From positions 1 to 48,989 of the forward strand of contig NZ_JAFAGS010000025.1 of assembly GCF_019237635.1 (NCBI RefSeq): DNA of 48,989 nt, in the 5' to 3' direction. Within the stretch, counting starts at the first letter, position 1. The number at the start of each line of letters is the position of its first letter. A program made the translations under genes and the position numbers. Positions 38,202 to 46,284 of the stretch are shown piece by piece. Source of the DNA: Pluralibacter sp. (GTDB lineage: Bacteria > Pseudomonadota > Gammaproteobacteria > Enterobacterales > Enterobacteriaceae). The notes under the pieces were generated by a model. That model did not search any database. It worked only from the letters and a program-made list of their open reading frames with translations, and was not told where the DNA came from.

Positions 38202-40694
38202 ATGTTGACGATAACCTTTCTCTGCCCGCTGCCTAACGGGCTGCACGCCCGCCCGGCCTGGGCGTTAAAAGAGCAGTGCAGCCTGTGGCGCAGCGACATT
38301 CGTTTTATCAACCATCGGCTGAACACCCACGCGGATGCCAAAAGCTCTCTGGCGCTGGTCAGCACCGGTACGCTGTTTAACGACAGTTGTAGTCTGGAAA
38401 TCAGCGGTGCGGATGAAGAGCAGGCCCGCCGCACGCTGGAAAACTATCTTGAACATCGCTTTATCGACAGCGACAACGTACCGCCCGCCGCCGCGCTCAT
38501 CGCGCAGCCCCTGCCCCGCTCGCTGTCACGGCTTACCCCCTGTCTGCAAACCGGCACTGTGCTGGCTGGCGGTATCGGACACGGCGTGCTGACTCTCTGG
38601 CGCAGCGATAATCTGGAAAGCTACCGCGCTATCCCGGCGAGCCCGGAAGATATTCCTCGCCTTGAGCACAGCCTTGCCGAACTTGCCGACAGCCTCAACC
38701 AGCGGCTTAACGCCCTTGGCGGTGAGAGTAAAACAATTCTCAGCGCGCACCTGTCGTTGATTCAGGATGACGAATTCGCCGGTAACATCCGCCGCCTGAT
38801 TCGCGAGCAAAAACAGGGTCTTGCCGGGGCGATTATCCAGAACATGGAGAGCATCTGCGAGAAACTTGCCGCCTCCAGCAGCGACTATCTGCGCGAACGG
38901 GTCAGCGATATTCGCGATATCAGCGAGCAGTTGTTGCAGATAACCTGGCCCCGACACCGCCAGCAGGACGCCCTGCGCCTGACGCAGCCTACGCTGCTTG
39001 TCGCCGAAGACCTGACGCCCAGCCAGTTTTTAGGTCTCGACCGCAGCCTGCTCAAAGGTATGGTGCTGGAGAAAACCGGGCGGACATCCCATACGCTGAT
39101 CCTCGCTCGAGCCGCCTCCATACCGGTGCTGAGCGGTCTGAGCATGGCACAGCTAACGCCGTGGCTGCACCAGCCCGCGGTACTCGACGGCCAGTGCGGC
39201 GTGCTGGTCGTGACGCCGGACGACGCCGTTCTGGGCTACTACGATATCGCCCGGCAGCTTGCCGACAAACAACAGGCGCAGCAGGCGCGAGCGGCAGCGC
39301 TTCCGGCGAGATCCCGCGACGGTAAAAGCCTCGACGTCGGCGCCAACATCGGCAGCGCGCTGGAGGCCCCTGGCGCCTTCGCCAACGGCGCGCAGGGTAT
39401 CGGCCTGTTTCGCACCGAAATGCTCTATCTGGATCGCGACAGCGCGCCGGACGAGCAGGAGCAGTTTGAAGCCTATCAACAGGTGCTGCTGGCGGCAGGC
39501 GATAAGCCGGTGATTTTCCGCACCATGGATATCGGCGGCGATAAGCAGATTCGCTATCTGAATATCCCCCAGGAAGAAAACCCGTTTCTCGGCTACCGTG
39601 CGGTACGTATCTACCCGGAGTTCGCCAGCCTGTTTCGCGCCCAGCTGCGTGCCATTCTGCGCGCTGGCGCCTTTGGCAACGCCCGGCTGATGATCCCCAT
39701 GGTACACAGCCTCGATCAGATCCTGTGGGTAAAAAACGAACTGCGCCAGGTCTGTGAAGCGCTTTCGCAGGAAGGTCTGCGCTTCGCCCCGTCGCTGCCA
39801 CTGGGGATCATGGTCGAGGTGCCGTCGGTCTGTTACATCATCGATCACTTCTGCGACGAGGTGGATTTCTTCAGCATCGGCTCCAACGACATGACCCAGT
39901 ATCTGTACGCCGTCGATCGCAATAATCCCCGCGTATCGCCGCTGTATAACCCGATAACGCCCTCTTTCCTGCGCATGCTGCGGCAAATTATCGACGTCGC
40001 GCACCGGCACGGCAAATGGGTGGGGATCTGCGGCGAGCTGGGGGGCGAAAGCCGCTATCTGCCGCTGATGCTCGGCCTGAACCTCGACGAGCTCAGCATG
40101 AGCGGCCCGCGCATCCCGGCGATTAAAAGTCTGTTGCGCCAGCTCGACAGCCGACGCTGCCAGCAGTTGGCGCTGCAGGCCTGCGAGTGCCGCAGCGCCA
40201 GCGAGATCGAAACGCGGCTGAATGACTTTGCGCCCCAGGAAGAGAGCCGACCGCTGCTGGCGCTGGAGAATATTCTGTTTGTCGGGAAGGCGTGCCGCAA
40301 AGAGCAGGTTATTCAACTACTGTGCGGCAACCTGGCGGTCAACGGGCGGACCGAGCACCCGCAGGCGCTGGAGGAGGATATCTGGCAGCGCGAAGAGATA
40401 GTCACCACCGGCGTCGGTTTCGGGGTCGCGATTCCGCACACCAAATCAGCCTGGATACGCCATTCAAGCATCAGCATCGCCCGCCTGCCGCAGGCTATCG
40501 ACTGGCAGTCAGAGATGGGCGACGTCGAGCTGGTGATTATGCTGACCCTTGGCGAAGGCGAAAGCATCAACCACGTGAAGGTGTTCTCCCAGCTGGCGCG
40601 CAAACTGGTCAATAAAGCATTTCGTCAGTCGCTGCTGGCCGCCGTAACGCCGCAGGCCATCCTTGACCTGCTGCAGGCCGAGATAATCCTCTGA
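38202..40694 (+). CDS. fryA: FryA, PTS multiphosphoryl transfer protein (HPr-EI-EIIA)
   Basis: Three-domain phosphotransfer protein of 830 residues (E. coli 831). HPr domain about 1-90, phospho-His15 in NGLHARPAW. Enzyme I domain about 115-660, active His297 in EKTGRTSHTLILARA, and the PEP-site signature DFFSIGSNDMTQYLYAVDRN (20 residues). Fructose-type EIIA about 685-830, His746 in GVAIPHTKS. It gives this PTS its own phosphate relay from PEP to FryB. The ATG at 38202 has AAGGAC upstream; the frame is open 21 bases further up. It is convergent with ypdC, 3 bp apart. Confidence 0.94.
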   Translation: MLTITFLCPLPNGLHARPAWALKEQCSLWRSDIRFINHRLNTHADAKSSLALVSTGTLFNDSCSLEISGADEEQARRTLENYLEHRFIDSDNVPPAAALIAQPLPRSLSRLTPCLQTGTVLAGGIGHGVLTLWRSDNLESYRAIPASPEDIPRLEHSLAELADSLNQRLNALGGESKTILSAHLSLIQDDEFAGNIRRLIREQKQGLAGAIIQNMESICEKLAASSSDYLRERVSDIRDISEQLLQITWPRHRQQDALRLTQPTLLVAEDLTPSQFLGLDRSLLKGMVLEKTGRTSHTLILARAASIPVLSGLSMAQLTPWLHQPAVLDGQCGVLVVTPDDAVLGYYDIARQLADKQQAQQARAAALPARSRDGKSLDVGANIGSALEAPGAFANGAQGIGLFRTEMLYLDRDSAPDEQEQFEAYQQVLLAAGDKPVIFRTMDIGGDKQIRYLNIPQEENPFLGYRAVRIYPEFASLFRAQLRAILRAGAFGNARLMIPMVHSLDQILWVKNELRQVCEALSQEGLRFAPSLPLGIMVEVPSVCYIIDHFCDEVDFFSIGSNDMTQYLYAVDRNNPRVSPLYNPITPSFLRMLRQIIDVAHRHGKWVGICGELGGESRYLPLMLGLNLDELSMSGPRIPAIKSLLRQLDSRRCQQLALQACECRSASEIETRLNDFAPQEESRPLLALENILFVGKACRKEQVIQLLCGNLAVNGRTEHPQALEEDIWQREEIVTTGVGFGVAIPHTKSAWIRHSSISIARLPQAIDWQSEMGDVELVIMLTLGEGESINHVKVFSQLARKLVNKAFRQSLLAAVTPQAILDLLQAEIIL

Positions 40695-40697
40695 CGC

Positions 40698-41552
40698 TCA
40701 CTGAAAGCGCGCACGGTACTCTCCCGGCGTCAGCCCAAACTGGCGCCGGAAAACCCGGGAGAAATAGTCGCTGTCCGGATACCCGCAGCGCAGCGCGACA
40801 TCGCCAATCGGCAGCTGATACTTCTGCAAAATCATCCGCGCTTTCGCCATTCGAACCCAGCGCAGGTAGTCGACAAAACTCATACTTCCCTGCTGGCTGA
40901 AGAGCCGTGACAGGTGGTTGGCGCTGATATTAAAAAATCCCGCCACGCTCTCGCGGGTCAGCGGCTGCGCATAGTTATCCTGCAACCAGTTGCAGATACT
41001 GTGATAGAGAAACGCCGGGCGAGACGGCACTTGCCCCGGCGTAGTGTTCAGCACCTTGCGACACAGGTGCAACAGGCTTAGCACCAGCGGCTGAATAATC
41101 GCCTGATCCTGCGGCGAGCGACTCAGAATGCCGAGCGCCGTCAGCATCGCCTCCCCTTCGCCGCGCTGCTGGTGAGGCAGCTCAATTTTCCTGCCCGGGG
41201 CGGGAATTTCCCCTTTGCGGCTGTCATAAAACGCCAGCCCCAGCCACGCGGGCGCAAACACCAGGCTTAATACCATCGTCGGCCGGGTAAACAACGGCGC
41301 ATTAGCCGCCCTCGGCGGAATAAACAGCATCTCGCCCTGACCGATAGCCGACTGTTCTGTCTCAAGTGAGTTACCGTACACCCCGCGCAGCACCACCTCC
41401 AGACGCGGAAAATCCAGGGACAGGCTGCCCGTCGGCAAGGCTTTCGGCGTACCGGCAAACCACACCCGCCCCAGGCGCTGGGGATTGAGCACAAGGCCGC
41501 TTAACAGGTCGGCGAAAAACTGTTGGTCAGCAGGAAGATGAACGGCAGGCAT
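40698..41552 (-). CDS. ypdC: YpdC, AraC-family transcriptional regulator
   Basis: Regulator of about 284 residues (E. coli 285). An N-terminal effector-binding cupin-like region runs to about 170; the C-terminal AraC DNA-binding domain has two HTHs: LTRESVAGFFNISANHLSRL (20 residues) and IGDVALRCGYPDSDYFSRVF (20 residues), then RRQFGLTPGEYR. The ATG at 41552 is preceded by GGAAG; a GTG four codons upstream is the alternative. Its place beside fryA suggests it controls the fry operon. Confidence 0.9.
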   Translation of the reverse strand: MPAVHLPADQQFFADLLSGLVLNPQRLGRVWFAGTPKALPTGSLSLDFPRLEVVLRGVYGNSLETEQSAIGQGEMLFIPPRAANAPLFTRPTMVLSLVFAPAWLGLAFYDSRKGEIPAPGRKIELPHQQRGEGEAMLTALGILSRSPQDQAIIQPLVLSLLHLCRKVLNTTPGQVPSRPAFLYHSICNWLQDNYAQPLTRESVAGFFNISANHLSRLFSQQGSMSFVDYLRWVRMAKARMILQKYQLPIGDVALRCGYPDSDYFSRVFRRQFGLTPGEYRARFQ

Positions 41553-41644
41553 AGCGGCTTCCACATCCTAAAACAAACCACCAGTTTAACGCCTTTGCCA
41601 GCGCGGATATCAATGGGATGCTCTTCTTGTGTGAGCTAAATCAC

Positions 41645-41673
41645 TTCAAACTTTCGGCCACAGCCAGTATGAT
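41645..41673 (+). promoter_or_regulatory. Candidate promoter of rnk
   Basis: TTCAAA at 41645-41650, 17 bp, TATGAT at 41668-41673 (4/6 and 5/6). The predicted start near 41680 lies upstream of the terminator hairpin in the rnk leader. Confidence 0.5.
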
Positions 41674-41685
41674 GATCAGATGATT

Positions 41686-41720
41686 AAACCCTCGCCTTCC
41701 CCCGGCGAGGGTTTTCTTTT
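41686..41720 (+). terminator. Terminator hairpin in the rnk leader
   Basis: AAACCCTCGCC at 41686-41696 and GGCGAGGGTTT at 41704-41714 form an 11-bp stem with a 7-nt loop, followed by TCTTTT. It lies between the likely promoter and the rnk ATG (41755). No plus-strand gene ends just upstream, so it does not look like an ordinary end-of-gene terminator. Confidence 0.8.
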
Positions 41721-41754
41721 GGACACTGGTACCTGGAATAACATGGAGTAAACA

Positions 41755-42165
41755 ATGACCAGACCCGCAATTATCATTAACGAATTTGATGCGGAACGTA
41801 TCGATCGCCTGCTGGAACAACCTGCATGGGCCAGTTCACCGGTTGCCGACGCCCTGAATGACGAATTAGACCGTGCCCAGATGTGTGCGCCTGAGTCTAT
41901 GCCGCACGACGTCGTCAGCATGAACAGTCAGGTCAGATTCCGCGATCTCTCGACTGGCGAAGAGCGCGTGCGCACGCTGGTCTTCCCGGCACAGATGACC
42001 GACAGCAGCACGCAGCTTTCCGTTCTGGCGCCCGTCGGCGCGGCGCTGCTGGGCCTGCGCGTGGGCAGCACCATTCACTGGGAGTTGCCCAACGGCACCG
42101 CCACCCACCTGGAAGTGCTGGAATTACTCTATCAGCCGGAAGCCGCTGGCGAATTCCACCGTTAA
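41755..42165 (+). CDS. rnk: Rnk, nucleoside diphosphate kinase regulator / GreA-like RNAP-binding protein
   Basis: RNA-polymerase-binding protein of the Gre-factor C-terminal (FKBP-like) family with a short N-terminal coiled coil. It has 136 residues as in E. coli. The segment [20 protein letters not shown] (20 residues) is the conserved Gre-type core, followed by [12 protein letters not shown]. Named from its effect on Ndk levels. Its leader carries a strong terminator hairpin. Confidence 0.95.
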   Translation: MTRPAIIINEFDAERIDRLLEQPAWASSPVADALNDELDRAQMCAPESMPHDVVSMNSQVRFRDLSTGEERVRTLVFPAQMTDSSTQLSVLAPVGAALLGLRVGSTIHWELPNGTATHLEVLELLYQPEAAGEFHR

Positions 42166-42177
42166 TCCCGTCGTTTT

Positions 42178-42202
42178 AGAGGATGTATACACATCCTCTT
42201 TC
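42178..42202 (+). terminator. Terminator after rnk
   Basis: AGAGGATGT at 42178-42186 and ACATCCTCT at 42191-42199 form a perfect 9-bp stem with loop ATAC, followed by TTTCC, 13 bp after the rnk stop. Confidence 0.65.
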
Positions 42203-42331
42203 CGTATCCCGGCTGAACGCTATTTTGCACTCCCCTCATGCGCCAGATCACAAATTTGCGACCTGAATGACACAATAAATACGCATAATGTGTTTGTATA
42301 AAGGTAACGACAATCGCAAGGAGGAATGCAT

Positions 42332-42760
42332 ATGTACCACACGATCATTATGCCGGTTGATGTCTTTGAAATGGAGCTGAGCGATAAGGCGGTTCGCCAC
42401 GCGGAGTTTATGGCGCAGAAGGACGGTATTATTCATCTTCTGCATGTATTACCCGGCTCCGCCAGCATGACCATAAGCCGTTTTACGGCCGATCTGCGTC
42501 GTTTTGAAGAACATTTACAGCAGGAAGCTGAAACACGCCTGAAGACGATGGTCACCCACTTTAGTATTGACCCTTCCCGAATCAAACTGCATGTCAGCTT
42601 CGGCAACATACGCGATGCGGTCAACGACCTCGCCGAAGAACTTAATGCGGACGTCGTGGTTATCGGTTCCCGCAACCCGACTATCACTACGCATCTGCTG
42701 GGTTCTAACGCCTCGAACGTCATCCGCCACGCACATATCCCGGTACTGGTCGTACGCTGA
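42332..42760 (+). CDS. uspG: UspG, universal stress protein
   Basis: UspA-family ATP-binding stress protein, 142 residues as in E. coli (UP12). The N-terminus [13 protein letters not shown] and the nucleotide-binding [20 protein letters not shown] (20 residues) are conserved. AGGAGG lies 8 bases before the ATG at 42332; an in-frame ATG two codons earlier is too close to it. Confidence 0.95.
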   Translation: MYHTIIMPVDVFEMELSDKAVRHAEFMAQKDGIIHLLHVLPGSASMTISRFTADLRRFEEHLQQEAETRLKTMVTHFSIDPSRIKLHVSFGNIRDAVNDLAEELNADVVVIGSRNPTITTHLLGSNASNVIRHAHIPVLVVR

Positions 42761-42770
42761 CAGTCAGGAT

Positions 42771-42804
42771 AAAAAAAGAGGCGACCTTCTGGTCGCCTCT
42801 TTGC
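42771..42804. terminator. Bidirectional terminator between uspG and ahpF
   Basis: AAAGAGGCGACC and GGTCGCCTCTTT form a 12-bp stem with loop TTCT, preceded by more A and followed by TTG. It serves the convergent uspG and ahpF. Confidence 0.88.
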
Positions 42805-42832
42805 ATTGCAGGTGTCGTCTTACTTTCTTTTT

Positions 42833-44398
42833 TTATGCCGTTTTAGTACGAATCAGGTAATCAAACGCGCTGAGAGATGCCTTAGCGCCTTCGCCGGTGG
42901 CGATGATTATCTGCTTGTACGGAACGGTGGTGCAGTCGCCCGCCGCGAACACGCCCTTCACGCTGGTTTCGCATTTGGCATCCACGATGATTTCGCCCAT
43001 GCGGTTGCGCTCAATGGCGCCTTCCAGCCAGGTCGTGTTCGGCAACAGGCCAATCTGAACAAAAATGCCTGACAGCGCGACGTGATGCGCGTCGCCGCTG
43101 ACGCGGTCACGGTAATCCAGACCGGTCACTTTGCTGCCGTCGCCCTTTACCTCGGTCGTCTGCGCATTGAGGATGATATCGACGTTTTTCAGGCTGCGGA
43201 CTTTATTTTGCAGAACCTGGTCAGCCTTCATTTCTGGCGCAAACTCCAGCAGGGTCACGTGTTCGACGATACCGGCCAGGTCGATCGCCGCTTCAACGCC
43301 GGAGTTACCGCCGCCGATGACCGCCACGCGCTTGCCTTTGAACAATGGGCCGTCGCAGTGCGGGCAATAGGTGACGCCCTTCGTACGGTACTGATCTTCG
43401 CCCGGCACGTTCATGTTGCGCCATTTCGCCCCGGTGGCAATGATGATGCTGCGCGCCTTAAGCACCGCGCCGGACGCGGTCTCGAGCTGGTGCAAACCGC
43501 CTTCGACGGCGGCTGGCGTCAGCTTGCTCGCGCTCTGGGCGTCAATGACGTCGACATCATAATCGGACACGTGCTGTTTGAGCGCGCCTGCCAGCTTCTG
43601 GCCTTCGGTTTTCGGTACGGAGATATAGTTCTCGATATCCACGGTATCCAGCACCTGGCCGCCAAAGCGTTCGCCCATCAGTCCGGTACGAATGCCTTTA
43701 CGTGCGGAGTACACCGCCGCCGCCGCACCCGCCGGGCCAGAGCCAACGATCAGCACGTCGTAGGCCTCGCGCTTATTCAGCGCCTCCGCCGCGCGTTTTT
43801 CTGCGCCGGTATCCACTTTGGCGACAATTTCCGCCAGCGTCATACGGCCCTGACCGAACGCGTTACCGTTCATAAAGACCGCCGGAACGCCCATCACGTT
43901 GCGATCGGTGATTTCGTTCTGGAAGGTGCCACCATCAATTGCCGTGTGTTTGATGCGTGGGTTCAGCACCGACATCAGGTTCAACGCCTGCACCACATCC
44001 GGGCAGTTGTGGCAAGAGAGCGAGTAGTAAGTTTCAAACTCGAAATCGCCGTCGATATCGCGGATCTGCTCCAGCAGCGCCTGCGCTTCTTTTGACGGAT
44101 GACCGCCGGTCCACAGCAGCGCCAGCACCAGAGAAGTAAATTCGTGCCCCAGCGGAGAACCGGCAAAACGCGGTCCCTGGTCAGACCCCGGGTTGGTGAT
44201 CAGGAAAGACGGTTTACGCGCCGCCAGACTGTTATCTTCTTTAAAGGTGACTTTCGCTGACAGTTCAGCAATTTCAGTCAGCAGTTCCTTGATTTCCGCC
44301 GATTTAGCGCTGTCGTCCAGCGTGGCAATCAACTCAACAGGTTTCGTCAGTTTCTCAAGGTAGGCCTTGAGCTGGGTTTTCATATTCGTGTCGAGCAT
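42833..44398 (-). CDS. ahpF: AhpF, alkyl hydroperoxide reductase flavoprotein subunit
   Basis: NADH-dependent disulfide reductase that regenerates AhpC. It has 521 residues as in E. coli. The N-terminal tandem thioredoxin-fold domain carries SCHNCPDV near residue 128; the FAD/NADH thioredoxin-reductase part carries [19 protein letters not shown] (19 residues), the redox CPHC in YCPHCDGP near residue 344, and the NADH motif [12 protein letters not shown]. Downstream of ahpC by 127 bp and probably cotranscribed with it. I chose the ATG giving MLDTNMKTQ. Confidence 0.98.
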   Translation of the reverse strand: MLDTNMKTQLKAYLEKLTKPVELIATLDDSAKSAEIKELLTEIAELSAKVTFKEDNSLAARKPSFLITNPGSDQGPRFAGSPLGHEFTSLVLALLWTGGHPSKEAQALLEQIRDIDGDFEFETYYSLSCHNCPDVVQALNLMSVLNPRIKHTAIDGGTFQNEITDRNVMGVPAVFMNGNAFGQGRMTLAEIVAKVDTGAEKRAAEALNKREAYDVLIVGSGPAGAAAAVYSARKGIRTGLMGERFGGQVLDTVDIENYISVPKTEGQKLAGALKQHVSDYDVDVIDAQSASKLTPAAVEGGLHQLETASGAVLKARSIIIATGAKWRNMNVPGEDQYRTKGVTYCPHCDGPLFKGKRVAVIGGGNSGVEAAIDLAGIVEHVTLLEFAPEMKADQVLQNKVRSLKNVDIILNAQTTEVKGDGSKVTGLDYRDRVSGDAHHVALSGIFVQIGLLPNTTWLEGAIERNRMGEIIVDAKCETSVKGVFAAGDCTTVPYKQIIIATGEGAKASLSAFDYLIRTKTA

Positions 44399-44484
44399 TA
44401 TTCTTCCCTCTCTAAAAACATCATCATGCAAGCGGCCTTATGGGGGCAGCCTGAATGCAACTTGCATCATGGTGTTGGAATGAA

Positions 44485-44504
44485 ATGGGCGCGGACGCGC
44501 CCAT
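44485..44504 (-). repeat. Intercistronic hairpin between ahpC and ahpF
   Basis: ATGGGCGCG and CGCGCCCAT form a 9-bp stem with a 2-nt centre in the ahpC-ahpF gap. No T-run follows on the minus strand, so it may stabilise the 3' end of ahpC mRNA and keep AhpC in excess of AhpF. Confidence 0.5.
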
Positions 44505-44525
44505 TGATTGCCGGGTGGGCAAAAC

Positions 44526-45089
44526 TTAGATTTTACCCACCAGGTCTAAAGACGGCGCCAGGGTCGCTTCGCCTTCTTTCCATTTCGCCGGGCACACTTC
44601 GCCTGGGTGGGAAGCAACATACTGCGCTGCTTTGATTTTACGCAGCAGGTCAGACGCATCGCGGCCGATACCTTCAGCAGTCACTTCGATAGCCTGGATG
44701 ATGCCCTGCGGGTCAACGATGAAGGTGCCGCGGTCAGCCAGACCTTCGTCTTCGCGCATGTTTTCGAAGTTACGCGTCAGCGCGCCGGTCGGGTCGCCGA
44801 TCATCGCGTATTTGATTTTGGCGATGGTGTCAGAGCTGCTGTGCCAGGCTTTGTGCGTAAAGTGGGTGTCGGTTGAGACGGAGTACACGTCTACGCCCAG
44901 TTTCTGCAGTTCGTCGTAGTGGTCCGCGACGTCACCCAGTTCGGTCGGGCAAACGAAAGTGAAGTCAGCCGGGTAGAAGAAGAAGACGCTCCAGCGACCT
45001 TCGGTATCTTTCTCGGTAACCTCGATGAATTCACCGTTTTTGAACGCCTGGTTTTTGAAAGGTTTGATTTTGGTATTAATTAAGGACAT
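44526..45089 (-). CDS. ahpC: AhpC, peroxiredoxin subunit of alkyl hydroperoxide reductase
   Basis: Typical 2-Cys peroxiredoxin that reduces hydrogen peroxide and organic peroxides. It has 187 residues as in E. coli. The peroxidatic Cys47 is in [14 protein letters not shown], the resolving Cys166 in GEVCPAKW. The ATG giving [11 protein letters not shown] was chosen; the frame is open 42 bases upstream. OxyR control is expected from E. coli. Confidence 0.98.
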   Translation of the reverse strand: MSLINTKIKPFKNQAFKNGEFIEVTEKDTEGRWSVFFFYPADFTFVCPTELGDVADHYDELQKLGVDVYSVSTDTHFTHKAWHSSSDTIAKIKYAMIGDPTGALTRNFENMREDEGLADRGTFIVDPQGIIQAIEVTAEGIGRDASDLLRKIKAAQYVASHPGEVCPAKWKEGEATLAPSLDLVGKI

Positions 45090-45135
45090 CTGTACTGTCT
45101 CCATGTTTTCGTTGGGGGCTAAGGTAAACAACTTC

Positions 45136-45182
45136 CCCCCATTCGGCTAATACGTTTGCGTTATCAAATCAATAAGCGTTAG
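45136..45182 (-). promoter_or_regulatory. ahpC promoter / OxyR region
   Basis: On the minus strand, the stretch around TTATTGATTTGATAACG and CGTATTAGCCGAAT resembles the E. coli ahpC promoter region bound by OxyR. I could not align the four OxyR half-sites with certainty. Confidence 0.4.
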
Positions 45183-45263
45183 CTAACAACACGCGCAAAA
45201 TTACTTTGTGAAGCTTTATATGCGCTTACCCCACAAACCCGACGCGCGCGCGTAATGTCAGCT

Positions 45264-45293
45264 AAAGTAAAAAGGCCATCTTTGCAGATGGCC
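45264..45293 (-). terminator. Minus-strand intrinsic terminator upstream of ahpC
   Basis: On the minus strand an 8-bp GC-rich stem (45293-45286 with 45281-45274) with loop GCAA is followed by TTTTTACTTT. No minus-strand gene lies upstream except the candidate RNA, so it either ends that RNA or insulates the ahpC promoter. Confidence 0.65.
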
Positions 45294-45420
45294 CTGTTAC
45301 CTGAAGCCCTAAGGGCTTTCAGTGCCAGCGTGAGCTGGCGATGTGTTGCGCTCTGCATGACCTTACGGGTAAGGCTGTCACAGCATGGGGGATTACAACA
45401 TCCCCCCTTGCGAAGCGCAA
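45274..45420 (-). ncRNA. Hairpin-rich element, candidate minus-strand small RNA
   Basis: Six perfect inverted repeats lie side by side: 45274-45293 (8-bp stem), 45304-45318, 45324-45339 (6-bp stem with a GTGA, GNRA-type loop), 45361-45374, 45387-45406 (7-bp stem) and 45408-45420. Read on the minus strand, the last hairpin (GGCCATCT/AGATGGCC) is followed by TTTTTAC, an intrinsic terminator. This fits a structured RNA of about 150-200 nt between ahpC and dsbG, transcribed toward ahpC. No promoter was found with confidence. A short minus-strand frame (about 59 codons from an ATG near 45358) also crosses it but has no ribosome-binding site I trust. I do not recognise the family. Confidence 0.4.
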
Positions 45421-45503
45421 TTGCAGCACCCCTGGGTCTTATCTATGGTTGTGATAGGTTTTGCCATTCACACTGTTATTTACCTGGTTCACAAGGTGTT
45501 CCC

Positions 45504-46088
45504 ATGCGTAATCTCGCACTTTTTCTCACCCTACTTCCCCTACTGGCCGGTGCGCAAACACCGTCTACGGACATCACGTCTCACCAACCCGTTGTGCAGA
45601 AAGCAGACTACAGCCCTGCAGAACAAGCGATGTGGCAGCGACTGGGGCAGGCGCACTGGTTGCTTGATGGCAAAAAAGACGCCCCGAGGATTATCTATTT
45701 ATTTACCGATCCATTTTGTCCCTACTGTCGACAGTTCTGGCAAGAAGCACGCCCCGCGGTGGACGCCGGGAAAGTGCAAATCAGAACGCTGTTGGTCGGC
45801 GTGATTAAGCCGGATAGTCAGGCAATGGCAGCGGCCATCCTCTCAGCCCTTGATCCGGCCAAAACCTGGCGGGACTATGAACAGTCCGGAGGGAAAGTCG
45901 CGCCGGAAGTGTTTAGCGCCATCGCGCCCGATAAGCAGAAAATCCTGAGTGACAATAAAAAAATTCTTATTGATTTGGGCGCGAGCGCAACGCCAGCGAT
46001 TTATTATATGAATGATAATAAACAATTACAGCAGGTGGTCGGCCTGCCAAACAGCGGGGACCTGCAAGCGATGATGAACAAGAAATAA
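45504..46088 (+). CDS. dsbG: DsbG-like periplasmic thiol-disulfide protein lacking the dimerisation domain
   Basis: The C-terminal catalytic domain matches E. coli Dsb[33 protein letters not shown] with the CPYC redox site near residue 74, [10 protein letters not shown] and the cis-Pro loop SATPAIYYM. But the protein has only 194 residues against 248. After a signal peptide ([18 protein letters not shown]) there are about 20 residues of unrelated linker, and the N-terminal dimerisation domain is missing. ATG at 45504 with AAGGTG upstream. The frame is open back to 45255, but that part crosses the hairpin element and carries no DsbG sequence. It may act as a monomeric oxidase or reductase rather than an isomerase. 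Confidence 0.88.
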   Translation: MRNLALFLTLLPLLAGAQTPSTDITSHQPVVQKADYSPAEQAMWQRLGQAHWLLDGKKDAPRIIYLFTDPFCPYCRQFWQEARPAVDAGKVQIRTLLVGVIKPDSQAMAAAILSALDPAKTWRDYEQSGGKVAPEVFSAIAPDKQKILSDNKKILIDLGASATPAIYYMNDNKQLQQVVGLPNSGDLQAMMNKK

Positions 46089-46094
46089 ATCAAT

Positions 46095-46141
46095 AAACTC
46101 GGGTGATAAAATTACTCTAGAAAATGGTTCGCCCGAGTTTT
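46095..46141 (+). terminator. Probable terminator after dsbG
   Basis: AAACTCGGG at 46095-46103 and CCCGAGTTT at 46132-46140 form a 9-bp stem with a 28-nt loop, followed by TTAAATTT. The loop is long, so confidence is moderate. Confidence 0.5.
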
Positions 46142-46222
46142 AAATTTACTGGATAAAACATTTCTATACCTATATATTTAGATTAGTTTCATTGTCTATT
46201 AAGTTAAGCAGCGAAACACGGA

Positions 46223-46237
46223 TGTGAATGATTCACA
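46223..46237. promoter_or_regulatory. Perfect 15-bp palindrome upstream of ybdO
   Basis: TGTGAATGATTCACA is a perfect dyad centred about 55 bp before the ybdO start. It looks like a CRP half-site pair, but the spacer is 5 bp instead of 6. It could be an operator for YbdO or another regulator. Confidence 0.4.
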
Positions 46238-46284
46238 CATGAACTATATTTAGATTCAATAGTTCGATTTAACAAGGACATGCT

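Noticed and set aside
37151-40316. Long minus-strand frames opposite ypdE and fryA
   Set aside because: Shadows of the fry/ypd genes; the real frames carry clear PTS and peptidase motifs.
43082-44095. 337-codon plus-strand frame opposite ahpF
   Set aside because: Antisense shadow; ahpF is unambiguous on the other strand.
45255-45503. In-frame upstream extension of dsbG (about 83 codons)
   Set aside because: It crosses the hairpin element, lacks any DsbG dimerisation-domain sequence and ends in a good ribosome-binding site plus signal peptide at 45504, so the later ATG is the start.
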